Counted from the stretch's first letter, positions 44,105 through 53,025 are shown. The stretch is 60,088 nt of DNA from Clostridia bacterium (GCA_900753975.1 CAAEBC010000063.1:1-60088); one strand, 5' to 3'. The notes: generated by a model not told the origin, from the sequence alone. Numbers and translations are program-made.

Positions 44105-45151
44105 TTATACGTTGCGAGGAACAAACTCCCTGTATTTATCTGCCTTCGCTTCATACAAAAGTTTACTAAGTCTGTCAAGCAAGGATTTATTAACGAACTT
44201 AGCGGTTTCGCGATCTAGCCTGTTATAAAGTTTCTGAGCAAGCAAAAGCCGGTCATAATCAGTCGCTATTGCAACCTTTATATCACCGATTATCATTTGA
44301 ATCTGCTCGTCAACATGCCTAGCAGATTGCATTTGACTTTCTTTCTCTTTTTCTTCCTCATACTTCTTTCTAAAAGCAATCGCTTCTTCAAGCATCCGCT
44401 TAATTCTGGTTCCATCGGCCTTAACAAGACTTTTTTGTGAAGGAGAAAGTAACGTATACATCTCCAATGTCTTTTTCAAATCTTCGACCATCTGCCTCGT
44501 AGCCGACCTACCGTCAAATTCACTAGCAGCAACGTCAAAAGCTCTCGCTCTCTCAAGGTCACGCTCCTCGTTTTCTTTTACAACCATTCGATTGATTTCT
44601 TCTTCCAAACTCGGATATAGTCTTACTGCCCTTTCATATTGCTCTCTATACAATTTCAGCCCAATTTCCAAGCTTTCGATGTTTTCTTCTAATGCTTGTA
44701 CTTCCTTTCTATGGCTTAAATTAATCGAATTCAGCTTTCTCTCATTGCTCTGCCTAATGCCATAGAGATTAGCATCATTTACTGCACGCTCTGATTGAAG
44801 TTTAGCGTCCGCTTCACCTTTCATCGAAAACATACGCTTTTTTAAGCCATTAATCACGGTTTCATACTTACGTCTCTGTTTCCGATGCAACATCAAGCCA
44901 GCAACAATTATGACAACAAAGACCGCAATTCCTACCATCGTGAAAGTGGTTATTGTGCTTGCCCAACTTTCATCGATTTCTTTTCGGATTTCGTCTATAT
45001 CAACACTGTCACTTGTGGTTAATTCCGCCACCGTTTCGCCACTTTCAAACTCAGCTATTCCACTTTCCTCTGCAGTGGCATTCACTCCAAAAAGGAAAAA
45101 CACTACCACCAATCCAATTGCCAAAAACTTCCGAAGTTTGCCATTACGCAT
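44105..45151 (-). CDS. Exported single-pass membrane coiled-coil protein, compositional outlier
   Basis: The protein has a signal peptide (MRNGKLRKFLAIGLVVVFFL), a short external acidic segment, one membrane segment (about 69-90), then about 250 residues of charged helix with coiled-coil stretches (EALEENIESLEIGLKLYREQ-type). No family recognised. The codons are clearly more GC-rich than in neighbours. It has four in-frame CGG codons, all needed as Arg to keep the frame; one lies in CTTCGGAAG, the same nine bases as at the spoIIAA frameshift. Confidence 0.6.
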   Translation of the reverse strand: MRNGKLRKFLAIGLVVVFFLFGVNATAEESGIAEFESGETVAELTTSDSVDIDEIRKEIDESWASTITTFTMVGIAVFVVIIVAGLMLHRKQRRKYETVINGLKKRMFSMKGEADAKLQSERAVNDANLYGIRQSNERKLNSINLSHRKEVQALEENIESLEIGLKLYREQYERAVRLYPSLEEEINRMVVKENEERDLERARAFDVAASEFDGRSATRQMVEDLKKTLEMYTLLSPSQKSLVKADGTRIKRMLEEAIAFRKKYEEEKEKESQMQSARHVDEQIQMIIGDIKVAIATDYDRLLLAQKLYNRLDRETAKFVNKSLLDRLSKLLYEAKADKYREFVPRNV

Positions 45152-45263
45152 CGTTCTCTTTCCTCCTTATGCATGTTTCACTAAATCTAGCTCCGCTTAT
45201 CAAATCATCCAAACAAAGAAATTATAACATATTTACATAATATTTGCAAGAGTCACCTTTACA

Positions 45264-45304
45264 TAAAAATATGTGAGTAGTTTTGGAACTACTCACATAT
45301 TTCT
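45264..45304 (-). terminator. Terminator after groEL
   Basis: ATATGTGAGTAGTT pairs with AACTACTCACATAT around a TTGG loop; T residues follow on the minus strand, 16 bases past the groEL stop. Confidence 0.8.
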
Positions 45305-45319
45305 CATTTCCTATTTATT

Positions 45320-46957
45320 TTAGTACATACCTTCCATTCCGCCAGGAACTCCGCCATGTTCTCCACAGTTGCAACCATCTTTTTCCTTCTTATCTGCAAC
45401 TAAACTTTCTGTTGTAAGAACCATTGATGCAATACTTGCAGCATTTTGAAGTGCACTTCTTGTAACTTTAGTTGGGTCAATAATTCCCTCTTTTTTCATA
45501 TCAACATATCTTTCATTTAAAGCATCAAATCCTATACCTACTTCACTGTGCATTACCTTATCTAAAATAATGCTTCCTTCTAGTCCTGCATTAAATGCGA
45601 TTTGTTTAATAGGTTCTTCTAGAGATTTAAGAATTGTCTTAACACCTGTCTTTTCATCTCCCTCTGTTTTATCTAAAAGCTTTTGTACAGCAGGAATTGC
45701 GTTTACATATGCTGTACCACCACCAGCAACTATACCTTCTTCAACAGCTGCTTTTGTAGCAGATAATGCATCTTCAATTCTTAACTTTTTCTCTTTCATT
45801 TCAACTTCTGTAGCAGCACCAACTTCAATAACGGCAACACCACCAGCAAGTTTAGCAAGTCTTTCTTGAAGTTTTTCTTTGTCATATTCTGACTCAGTTC
45901 TTTCAAGCTCACTTCTAATTTGTTTTACTCTATCAGCTAAAGCTTCTTTATCGCCAGCACCATCAACAATTATTGTAGTATCCTTTTGAACCTTTACTTG
46001 TCTTGCACGACCAAGTTGTTCTAAAGTAACTTCTTTCAAATCAAGACCTAACTCATCAGTAATAACTTCACCACCAGTCAAAATAGCAATATCTCTAAGC
46101 ATTTCTTTTCTCTTATCGCCAAAACCTGGAGCTTTAACAGCAACACAAGTAAATGTTCCTCTTAATTTGTTTAATACTAATGTAGTTAAAGCATCTCCAT
46201 CAACATCGTCTGCAATAATAACAAATTTTTTGCCCTGTTGAACAATTTTCTCTAAGATAGGTAAAATTTCTTGAATATTTGAAATTTTCTTATCTGTAAT
46301 AAGTATATATGGGTCATCCATAATTGCTTCCATCTTATCTGTATCAGTTACCATATATGGAGAAATGTATCCTTTATCAAATTGCATACCTTCAACAACA
46401 CTTAAATTAGTGCCCATTGTTTTTGACTCTTCTATTGTTATAACACCGTCGTTTGAAACCTTTTCCATAGCATCTGCGATAAGTCCACCTATCATCTCAT
46501 CATTTGCAGAAATAGATGCAACCCTAGCTATATCAGCTTTGCCATTTACTTTAGTACTATTTTTCTTTATTTCTTCAACAGCAACATCTATCGCTTTATT
46601 CATTCCTCTTCTCATAACCATTGGATTTGCTCCAGCAGCAACATTTTTAATTCCTTCATGTATCATAGCTTGAGCAAGTACTGTAGCTGTTGTTGTACCA
46701 TCACCCGCTACATCATTTGTTTTAGTAGAAACTTCTTTAACAAGTTGTGCTCCCATGTTTTCAAAAGGATCGTCAAGTTCGATTTCCTTTGCTATAGTAA
46801 CACCATCATTTGTGATTAATGGTGCACCATATTTTTTATCCAAAACAACATTTCTACCTTTTGGTCCAAGCGTAACTTTAACTGTATTTGCAAGCTCATT
46901 AACCCCTCTTTCCAAAGCTTTTCTGGCATCTTCACCGTATAAAATTTCTTTACTCAT
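45320..46957 (-). CDS. groEL: Chaperonin GroEL (60 kDa)
   Basis: MSKEILYGEDARKALERGVN, NVVLDKKYGAPLITNDGVTI, AGDGTTTATVLAQAMIHEG (catalytic Asp) and EEGIVAGGGTAYVNAIPAVQ are diagnostic. The tail is GGVPGGMEGMY, preceded by a less usual DGCNCGEHG with two Cys. ATG at 46957 follows AAAGGATG. Operon with groES, under CIRCE. Confidence 0.98.
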   Translation of the reverse strand: MSKEILYGEDARKALERGVNELANTVKVTLGPKGRNVVLDKKYGAPLITNDGVTIAKEIELDDPFENMGAQLVKEVSTKTNDVAGDGTTTATVLAQAMIHEGIKNVAAGANPMVMRRGMNKAIDVAVEEIKKNSTKVNGKADIARVASISANDEMIGGLIADAMEKVSNDGVITIEESKTMGTNLSVVEGMQFDKGYISPYMVTDTDKMEAIMDDPYILITDKKISNIQEILPILEKIVQQGKKFVIIADDVDGDALTTLVLNKLRGTFTCVAVKAPGFGDKRKEMLRDIAILTGGEVITDELGLDLKEVTLEQLGRARQVKVQKDTTIIVDGAGDKEALADRVKQIRSELERTESEYDKEKLQERLAKLAGGVAVIEVGAATEVEMKEKKLRIEDALSATKAAVEEGIVAGGGTAYVNAIPAVQKLLDKTEGDEKTGVKTILKSLEEPIKQIAFNAGLEGSIILDKVMHSEVGIGFDALNERYVDMKKEGIIDPTKVTRSALQNAASIASMVLTTESLVADKKEKDGCNCGEHGGVPGGMEGMY

Positions 46958-47038
46958 AAAAATCATCCTTTCATTTTAATGAAATATAAATAATCTATTT
47001 TTTCTATCATGTATCGACTATAAGCATTTGCGTAAAGA

Positions 47039-47320
47039 TTATTCAACAACTGCTAAGATATCATTTTGACTTATTATTATATAATCTTCGCCATCATACT
47101 TAACTTCTGTTCCAGCATATTTTGTGAAAACAACCTTTTCACCCACTTTAACAAACATCTCTACTTCCTTACCATCTATTTTCCCACCAGGACCAACTGC
47201 GACTACCTCAGCTACTTGAGGCTTCTCTTTTGCAGCTCCAGCTAAAACAATACCACTTTTTGTGGTTTCTTCTGCCTCTATCATTTTAAGAACAACTCTA
47301 TCCATTAATGGTTTAATCAT
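47039..47320 (-). CDS. groES: Co-chaperonin GroES
   Basis: Ninety-three residues: start MIKPLMDRVVLKMIEAEETT, SGIVLAGAAKEKPQVAEVVA and the end YKDYIIISQNDILAV-type beta roll, with mobile loop TTKSGIVL. First gene of groESL. Confidence 0.98.
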   Translation of the reverse strand: MIKPLMDRVVLKMIEAEETTKSGIVLAGAAKEKPQVAEVVAVGPGGKIDGKEVEMFVKVGEKVVFTKYAGTEVKYDGEDYIIISQNDILAVVE

Positions 47321-47342
47321 AAATAAGACCTCCTACTTAAAA

Positions 47343-47369
47343 TTAGCACTCTGCATTTGTGAGTGCTAA
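47343..47369. promoter_or_regulatory. CIRCE operator (HrcA site) of groESL
   Basis: TTAGCACTC, nine bases, GAGTGCTAA: a perfect CIRCE inverted repeat between promoter and groES start. HrcA should repress groESL here until heat stress. Confidence 0.97.
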
Positions 47370-47372
47370 TTC

Positions 47373-47401
47373 AATATATAAAATTATATGCAAAAAGTCA
47401 A
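47373..47401 (-). promoter_or_regulatory. groESL promoter
   Basis: TTGACT (47396-47401) and TATATT (47373-47378) on the minus strand, spacer 17, directly upstream of CIRCE. Confidence 0.8.
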
Positions 47402-47675
47402 GATATTATTATAAAATTTCACAATAAATTCATCGACACATTAAGCCGTAAATTATGGAAACCGAGCACTATTTATGTCGATGAATTCTGTTGCAAATAC
47501 TTTTAAATCATGTTATAATCGTGGTTGGTTACAATTCTATAAAAAGAAAGGAGAATATTTTCCCGTTTCATTTTTTAATTATCGACCGACGGATGAGAAA
47601 GGAGAATATTTATGTAATGAGCTTATTCAGTTGCAATTTCGTCCTACCAAATCGACCTATAAAGGAGGAATCGAC

Positions 47676-48863
47676 ATGAAACCTATTTCTCGCATGTTAA
47701 CCCTCATCGTGTGCATTGTGGTAGGTGTCGTTGTTTTTGCATTACTGTTCAACCTGACTAAACCTGCCCAGCCACGCATACCGTCACCCGAGTACTCAAC
47801 TCTTGCGGAAGAATATATTGATGCGATTGAAACCTTCAATAACACCGGTAAAGTCGTTGTTCCCAAGGGTTCAAGATTTTCTTATGATGGCAAAACAATC
47901 ATCATCAAAGATATCAACTCTGGTGCTTATGTAACTTGCAAATTTGTGCTAGACGGAACTGTACCAGTATACTTCTATAATCACTATACCAGTATACTTC
48001 CTGTATTCTTCTCTACAATCCTTGGCATTATTACCACTTTTGCTTGCTATGCTGGAATTAATTCTTGCTATGAAAAAAGAAAATATACGGCTTTGAATAG
48101 AATTAAGAGCACAGCAACTTATGGCGACGATAGACGCATTTCTTCAGACTGCTTTAGATGCTATAAGAAAGATTACTGTAAATGCATCAGTTGTCCATAT
48201 GCCACAAAATGTGGAAGATGTCCCACATCTGACTGTATAGAAACTTTTGAAGATATGTTGCAGGAAAATATTACTTCTGAGGACTCGTCATCGTTCTATT
48301 ACGACGAATATGATGACGTATCAGAAGAAATGCCTGAGCACTACGAATGTGATGATTGTGAAAATTCTATTTTAGAAGAAACTAGCGAATCTGAAGAAGT
48401 GTCTAAGCAGCACGAATGTGATGATTGCGAAGATACCATATTTGGAGAAACTAGTGAATCTGAAGAAGTTTCTAAGCAGCAATGTGAGTCTGATGAGTGT
48501 AAGGATACTGTAGAAGAATCAGTAGAAAAGTGTGACAATTGCGATAAGGCAACTTCTTGTGAGTGCCTAGATTGTAAATACGTCTATACTTGTGATGAAT
48601 GTCCAAGTGATAATTGCGTGGCAAATTTTGAATCCAAGCTCGAACCCGACCAAGAAAAAGCCGTTGAACATGTCCATGAAGAAACGGAAAGTTCTTTTAA
48701 ATGTACACCAACCTGCGTAAATTTTAAAAACTGCGCTTGTTTACATGGATGTGAATATGCCCATGAGTGTAAGTCTTGTCCTTACCCTGGTTGTACCTAT
48801 GACTTCGAAAATAAACTTCTTGGAATAACTATTTCCAAAAAATCTCCCACAGACGAGAAATAA
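47676..48863 (+). CDS. Membrane protein with three eight-cysteine modules
   Basis: The ATG at 47676 follows AAAGGAGG; the open frame starts earlier, but that part contains two more AAAGGAG strings and is probably leader. Two membrane segments (about 10-30 and 105-125) bracket a small external domain. The inside part holds three copies of a module: C-x2/3-C-x5-C-x-C-x2/3-C-x5-C-x2-C-x4-C, followed by FE-x-x-L (near 47481+ residues: nucleotides 48151-48255, 48532-48640, 48700-48825). Between modules 1 and 2 an acidic repeat (HECDDCEDTIFGETSESEEV-like) occurs about three times. The Cys spacing suggests metal binding. I recognise no family. Confidence 0.65.
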   Translation: MKPISRMLTLIVCIVVGVVVFALLFNLTKPAQPRIPSPEYSTLAEEYIDAIETFNNTGKVVVPKGSRFSYDGKTIIIKDINSGAYVTCKFVLDGTVPVYFYNHYTSILPVFFSTILGIITTFACYAGINSCYEKRKYTALNRIKSTATYGDDRRISSDCFRCYKKDYCKCISCPYATKCGRCPTSDCIETFEDMLQENITSEDSSSFYYDEYDDVSEEMPEHYECDDCENSILEETSESEEVSKQHECDDCEDTIFGETSESEEVSKQQCESDECKDTVEESVEKCDNCDKATSCECLDCKYVYTCDECPSDNCVANFESKLEPDQEKAVEHVHEETESSFKCTPTCVNFKNCACLHGCEYAHECKSCPYPGCTYDFENKLLGITISKKSPTDEK

Positions 48864-48867
48864 CATA

Positions 48868-48902
48868 AGCAAAAGAGCAACTCAGACCGAGTTGCTCTTT
48901 TA
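48868..48902. terminator. Bidirectional terminator, 48.9 kb
   Basis: AAAAGAGCAACTC pairs with GAGTTGCTCTTTT across a five-base loop, between convergent genes ending at 48863 and 48921. Confidence 0.85.
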
Positions 48903-48920
48903 GTTTTATTATCATTTAAT

Positions 48921-50306
48921 TTAAAAAGAACTTATTAATTCAATTCCGTTTTCATTTACCTGATCTGCAAACTCATCAATTTCTTCTTTAGAAGCCTCAT
49001 TTAATAAGATTGAACCTTCTTTTTCAACTCTTAACATATCCTCTTTAGCTTTCTTAAGTTTTTCAATTTCAAATTTGCAAAGTTCCAAATTCACACTTGT
49101 TTCATCATATTCTTGTACTTTAATTGTCAATGCTCCGCTCATATTGTTTTTGGCTTTTTCAAAAGATACTCTAAATTGTACTTTTGTGTTATCTTGTAAC
49201 ATTTCCATCACAACATCAAAACTATTTTTATCACTTTTTAAAGTATATAGCATCATCTTCATATCTTCGATTTCAAGCATTGTAGCTATTGTTTTGCCAG
49301 ATTTTTCATAAACTTTTAAAACTATATCCGAAGGTAATATATCATCATAATTTTCTTCTTTAATGATTTCTTCTGTATCCTTTAAGAAATCATCTATATT
49401 ATCCTTTACTTCATCAGCATCTTCTATAGCACCAATTTCTTCTAAATACTTTAAATCTTTCTTGTTTTTAGACAATTCTTTAGCAAGCTCATAAACAGTC
49501 TTAACCAAGCGCTCTCCATCAATCTTTAGAACATAAACATTAGAAACTTTATATTCATCACCATTTAAACTAACCATCTTTACATCTTCTTTAGAAATAC
49601 CCTTTTCAAGTTCTTTTAAAATTGTATTTGCGTACTTATTAGCAAATTTCATTAGTTTCTCATAATCTTCTTCTGAATACTCATAATCATTTGAATTTTC
49701 TGGTAGTTTTATTCCAATAGATTCTAAATTTTTCTTTAGGCCTTCTATATCTTTTAAATCTATAGAAACAATCTTAGGAAAAATATTTTCAACATTAAGT
49801 CCTATTAAATCTCCTGTCTTCATAATTTGAACTTCAGGTAACTTAATGTTCGATTTTGATACAGATACATTAGCTTTTGCCGAAAAATCCTCGTCTTTTT
49901 CATTTAAAGTCGCATTCAAAGTAAGTTTGCCTAAGTTTAGTTCATCACTATTTGTTTCTCGTGCAATGTCATCCAAATCAACTTTTATTTTTAAATCTAC
50001 TTGTTCATATTTTCCTTTGTCCTCTAACATTTCAATAAATAGTTGATCTTCTGTAAGTAACTTTACAAATTTCATACCTTTCGAATTGCCGCTACATACT
50101 GCAAAAGCAATACATACTACTAAAAGCAAAATAAGTACTCCCAAAACGATAAATAAATTCTTCTTACCACCATTTTTAGGCTTCGATTCAGATATTTGAT
50201 TTTCAGACGGTATATTACTCATATTTTGTTCTTCTAAACCATTTTGGGCAATTTCATTTGAATCTACTGCAACATTCATTTCTTCATTTTCATTCTCATT
50301 CCACAT
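48921..50306 (-). CDS. Single-pass membrane protein with large extracytoplasmic domain
   Basis: A cytoplasmic, acidic Asn/Glu-rich N-terminus (about 1-48), one membrane segment (about 50-71, ending in a Cys) and a 390-residue external part rich in Lys, Asp and Glu that looks beta-rich (FDVVMEMLQDNTKVQFRVSF-like). It resembles the DUF6583-type proteins of gut Clostridia, tentatively. Function unknown. Confidence 0.6.
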   Translation of the reverse strand: MWNENENEEMNVAVDSNEIAQNGLEEQNMSNIPSENQISESKPKNGGKKNLFIVLGVLILLLVVCIAFAVCSGNSKGMKFVKLLTEDQLFIEMLEDKGKYEQVDLKIKVDLDDIARETNSDELNLGKLTLNATLNEKDEDFSAKANVSVSKSNIKLPEVQIMKTGDLIGLNVENIFPKIVSIDLKDIEGLKKNLESIGIKLPENSNDYEYSEEDYEKLMKFANKYANTILKELEKGISKEDVKMVSLNGDEYKVSNVYVLKIDGERLVKTVYELAKELSKNKKDLKYLEEIGAIEDADEVKDNIDDFLKDTEEIIKEENYDDILPSDIVLKVYEKSGKTIATMLEIEDMKMMLYTLKSDKNSFDVVMEMLQDNTKVQFRVSFEKAKNNMSGALTIKVQEYDETSVNLELCKFEIEKLKKAKEDMLRVEKEGSILLNEASKEEIDEFADQVNENGIELISSF

Positions 50307-50446
50307 AAGAATACCCCCTTTTTAATTAATAAATTAAAAACCATTACATATACATAGTATTTTAACATATTTCGATAGAATTTGCAAATTTATGTGATTT
50401 ACACTACATTCTTTCCTAAGTATAAACACTAATCAAAATTTGCACA

Positions 50447-50481
50447 TAAAAAAATGCAGATAGCTTTTGCTACCTGCATTT
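50447..50481 (-). terminator. Terminator after 5S-tRNA-Asn
   Basis: AAATGCAGGTAGC and GCTATCTGCATTTTT pair on the minus strand, right after the tRNA CCA. Confidence 0.8.
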
Positions 50482-50482
50482 T

Positions 50483-50558
50483 TGGCTCCCCTTGTAGGAC
50501 TCGAACCTACGACCTACCGGTTAACAGCCGGGCGCTCTACCAACTGAGCTAAAGAGGA
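50483..50558 (-). tRNA. tRNA-Asn (anticodon GTT)
   Basis: Acceptor TCCTCTT/AAGGGGA, D-arm GCTCAGTTGGTAGAGC, anticodon loop CTGTTAA (GTT), T-arm GTAGGTTCGAGTCCTAC, CCA encoded. Position 27-43 appears as a C-U mismatch, otherwise normal. Confidence 0.95.
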
Positions 50559-50565
50559 ATATAAA

Positions 50566-50680
50566 TGTGGCAAATACCTATCTTCACAGGGGGCATCCCC
50601 CAACTATTGTCGGCTATGTCGAGCTTAACTTCTGTGTTCGGTATGGGAACAGGTGTGACCTCGATTACATCTTCACCACG
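50566..50680 (-). rRNA. 5S ribosomal RNA, not linked to 16S/23S here
   Basis: The minus strand carries the typical 5S core: GAGGTCACACCTGTTCCCAT, ACCGAACACAGAAGTTAAGC and GGGGGATGCCCCCTGTG, closed by GTGG/CCAC ends. It has its own strong promoter and no 23S gene precedes it (the next gene upstream is a protein gene at 50866). Confidence 0.93.
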
Positions 50681-50686
50681 TTTTTT

Positions 50687-50715
50687 AGTATACTCTTTTC
50701 TGATATCATTGTCAA
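50687..50715 (-). promoter_or_regulatory. Strong promoter of 5S-tRNA-Asn
   Basis: TTGACA (50710-50715) and TATACT (50687-50692) with a 17-base spacer, seven bases upstream of the 5S 5' end. Confidence 0.85.
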
Positions 50716-50865
50716 CAAAAATTTATATTTTTTTTCACATTGAAAGTTTGTGCTTGAAAGTAAACATTTTTGCATAAATGCAAGTCTTGAAACAATATTA
50801 TTTCAAATTAAAGTTAAGTTATGAAGTAACGTTTTCTTTGTTTAAATTCAAATAGAGTAAACTTT

Positions 50866-51840
50866 CTACTTTATAAATTGATAATATATCTTTCCCTCTT
50901 CCAATGTAAATCCCTTATATTCTGCAAGTTCTGATACAGTAACTATTTGATATCCATCTTTTATCAAATCTGGTATAAGCCTATCTACAGCTTCTAGAGT
51001 TGAATCATATATTACATGCATCAAAATTATTCTTCCATCAAAGTTCTTAGTTTTCTTTATCTCTTCTATTACCTTATCTGCATTTCTTGATTTCCAATCA
51101 AGTGAATCAACACACCAATTTATTATAGGTCTATCTGTCACAGCTCTTACTTTACTATTAGCATTTCCATAAGTTGGTCGTATATACTTAAGTTCTTTTC
51201 CTGTTGCATTTCTAAAAGCATCTTCAACTTTACTTATTTCTTCTTTTATCTCTTTTTCACTAAGCGGGTTTAAATTAACATGTGAATATGTATGTCCACC
51301 AACATCACATCCAGCCTCTATTTCTGCTTTTACAACATCAGGATATTTTTCCATATTTGTACCTATATCAAAAAATGTGGCAACAACATCATATTTTTTC
51401 AATATTTCTATCATCTTTAAAGTTCTTTTTGGATCTGGTCCATCATCAAAAGTAAGGGCAACCATTGGTTTATTTGGATCTAATTTTCTATTGCCTTCAA
51501 AATAATTAATACCTGTAACACTACTAATTCCATCTCCACTTACATTTCCATTGTTTTCTATTTCGTCATCTTTTGGGGTTTCATTTTCAATCGGTTTTGG
51601 TATATCTGGACTAACAACTTCGCCAGATGCTTCTCCAATTTCTTCTCCGGAAATAACTACTATATTTTCACCACTTTTATCGCTACTAGCTTCTCCGCTT
51701 ATTCCAGCCTCTCCATTCTTTTTAAGTGAAGAAAAATATGTGCTAGAACCAACAACTGAAGCAACAAAAACAATTATAAGTATTATATATGCATATTTCT
51801 TTTTTCTAATAACCAAATCATTTGTTTCAAATTCATCCAT
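50866..51840 (-). CDS. Membrane-anchored polysaccharide deacetylase (NodB domain)
   Basis: One N-terminal membrane segment (about 15-35), a Ser/Gly/Glu-rich linker, then the NodB domain from about 125: MVALTFDDGPDPKRTLKMIE (catalytic and metal Asp), GGHTYSHVNLNPLSEKEI (metal His pair), YIRPTYGNAN, IILMHVIYDST. Likely removes acetyl from peptidoglycan or another wall glycan. ATG at 51840 follows AGAGGA. Confidence 0.9.
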   Translation of the reverse strand: MDEFETNDLVIRKKKYAYIILIIVFVASVVGSSTYFSSLKKNGEAGISGEASSDKSGENIVVISGEEIGEASGEVVSPDIPKPIENETPKDDEIENNGNVSGDGISSVTGINYFEGNRKLDPNKPMVALTFDDGPDPKRTLKMIEILKKYDVVATFFDIGTNMEKYPDVVKAEIEAGCDVGGHTYSHVNLNPLSEKEIKEEISKVEDAFRNATGKELKYIRPTYGNANSKVRAVTDRPIINWCVDSLDWKSRNADKVIEEIKKTKNFDGRIILMHVIYDSTLEAVDRLIPDLIKDGYQIVTVSELAEYKGFTLEEGKIYYQFIK

Positions 51841-51855
51841 CTTAACATTTCCTCT

Positions 51856-51897
51856 CACAAACAAAAAACAGTCAACCTAAAGTGGTCAACTGTTTTT
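51856..51897 (-). terminator. Terminator after divIC-like gene
   Basis: AAAAACAGTTGACC and GGTTGACTGTTTTT pair on the minus strand; the hairpin lies just past the stop at 51909. Confidence 0.75.
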
Positions 51898-51908
51898 GAA
51901 TTCTAAAA

Positions 51909-52184
51909 CTATATACTTGCATCCATAAATATGATTTCAGTAGGCATAACTAATCCTAATTTATCTCTTGCTACTTCTTCCATATATTTATCATCCGATA
52001 ACGTTGCAAGTGTATCAGTTAACTTTTCTGTCTCTAGTTTTTCCTCTTGTAAATCTCTATTATAACATGAAAGCTCATTATTCAATTCATTTAACTTAGC
52101 TTGTTGCGTTCCTAATATATATAGCATATAAGTAAACGTAGCAGTTATAAGCAATGTCGTTAACAATCTTTTTAAAACTTTCAT
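51909..52184 (-). CDS. divIC: Septum formation initiator, DivIC/FtsB type
   Basis: A 91-residue protein with one membrane segment (about 5-23), a coiled coil (AKLNELNNELSCYNRDLQEE) and a C-terminal motif DKYMEEVARDKLGLVMPTEI, as in DivIC/FtsB. These proteins join FtsL/DivIB in the divisome. The yabP-yabQ-divIC order is the same as in Bacillus, which supports the name. ATG at 52184 behind GTGGTG. Confidence 0.85.
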   Translation of the reverse strand: MKVLKRLLTTLLITATFTYMLYILGTQQAKLNELNNELSCYNRDLQEEKLETEKLTDTLATLSDDKYMEEVARDKLGLVMPTEIIFMDASI

Positions 52185-52243
52185 AAAATTCACCACTTAT
52201 CTTTAGTATATTAAACACCTATTAATAATATTCGACACATCTA

Positions 52244-52643
52244 TTAATTTTCCTGCTTAACTTTCACTTTTTTTATTCTTTTTTCGGGATTAAACTTAAA
52301 AAGTTTAATAAGTGAATTTTTTAAAATTAGGAAAAATTTTTTTATACTACCAAATACAAAACCTAACACCGAAAGTACAAATTTACTAAATAGTAACATA
52401 TAAAAACATGCTCCTAGTATGTATCCAATAAGCATATATCCTCTAAGCTCGCCACTATTTATAATAAATGCACTTGCTATAATTATAACTGCAGCAACTA
52501 GCCAAAATATTACATCTTGAATATAGACCCAAACATCACGTATGCCGATTTATTCTAAATGCTCTAAAGATATCAAAAACTAATCCAAGTATTGCCCCTG
52601 TTATAATCGCACCCAAGAAAACATAAACCTGTTCAACTAACAT
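52244..52643 (-). CDS. yabQ: Spore cortex protein YabQ, interrupted by a +1 frameshift at CGG
   Basis: Start ATG 52643 follows AAAGGA. The zero frame gives MLVEQVYVFLGAIITGAILG, LVFDIFRAFRIN, then CGG (52545-52547) and a stop three codons on. Skipping the C gives GIRDVWVYIQDVIFWLVAAV, INSGELRGYMLIGYILGACF and a basic tail ending at 52244: a complete YabQ-like protein of 132 residues with four membrane segments. YabQ is needed for spore cortex in Bacillus. Gene order yabP-yabQ-divIC is conserved. Annotation pipelines would likely call only the 63-residue end. Confidence 0.88.
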
Positions 52644-52679
52644 ATATATAATCCTTTCATTAAAATTTTTAAATCTTTC

Positions 52680-52970
52680 TTATTTAAAAATCTTCGTTAG
52701 TAAACCTTCGCCTTTCTTTGAAGAATAACTCTTGTTATCATAAGTCATCGAAATAACTTCACCGTCTATATTAAGTTCCTCATTTTCCAAATTAAATTTA
52801 TTTAATCTTAAATCAGAACCCTTTATAACAAGCACGCCAAGTTCTGTATCGACTGTAACAATTTCCTCATCAAAATTAAGTACATCCAAAACACCGCTTA
52901 GATGTAATTTGTTTCTGTTTTCTAAAATTATGTTTTGCATTTTCATAGTTTTACTTTCTTCATATACCAT
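52680..52970 (-). CDS. yabP: Sporulation protein YabP
   Basis: Ninety-six residues: start with MQNIILENRNKLHLSGVLDV, LNFDEEIVTVDTELGVLVIK and GSDLRLNKFNLENEELNIDG, the YabP/YqfC beta-rich pattern. YabP localises to the spore coat/cortex region. First gene of yabP-yabQ-divIC. Confidence 0.92.
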   Translation of the reverse strand: MVYEESKTMKMQNIILENRNKLHLSGVLDVLNFDEEIVTVDTELGVLVIKGSDLRLNKFNLENEELNIDGEVISMTYDNKSYSSKKGEGLLTKIFK

Positions 52971-53025
52971 ATCTTCAACCTCCCTATGCTTATTATATAT
53001 TCAGAGGTTGTCTTTTTTAGAACAA

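Noticed and set aside
47475..47675. N-terminal extension of the cysteine-rich protein
   Set aside because: The only convincing ribosome site in frame is AAAGGAGG before 47676; the extension has no membrane or domain logic.
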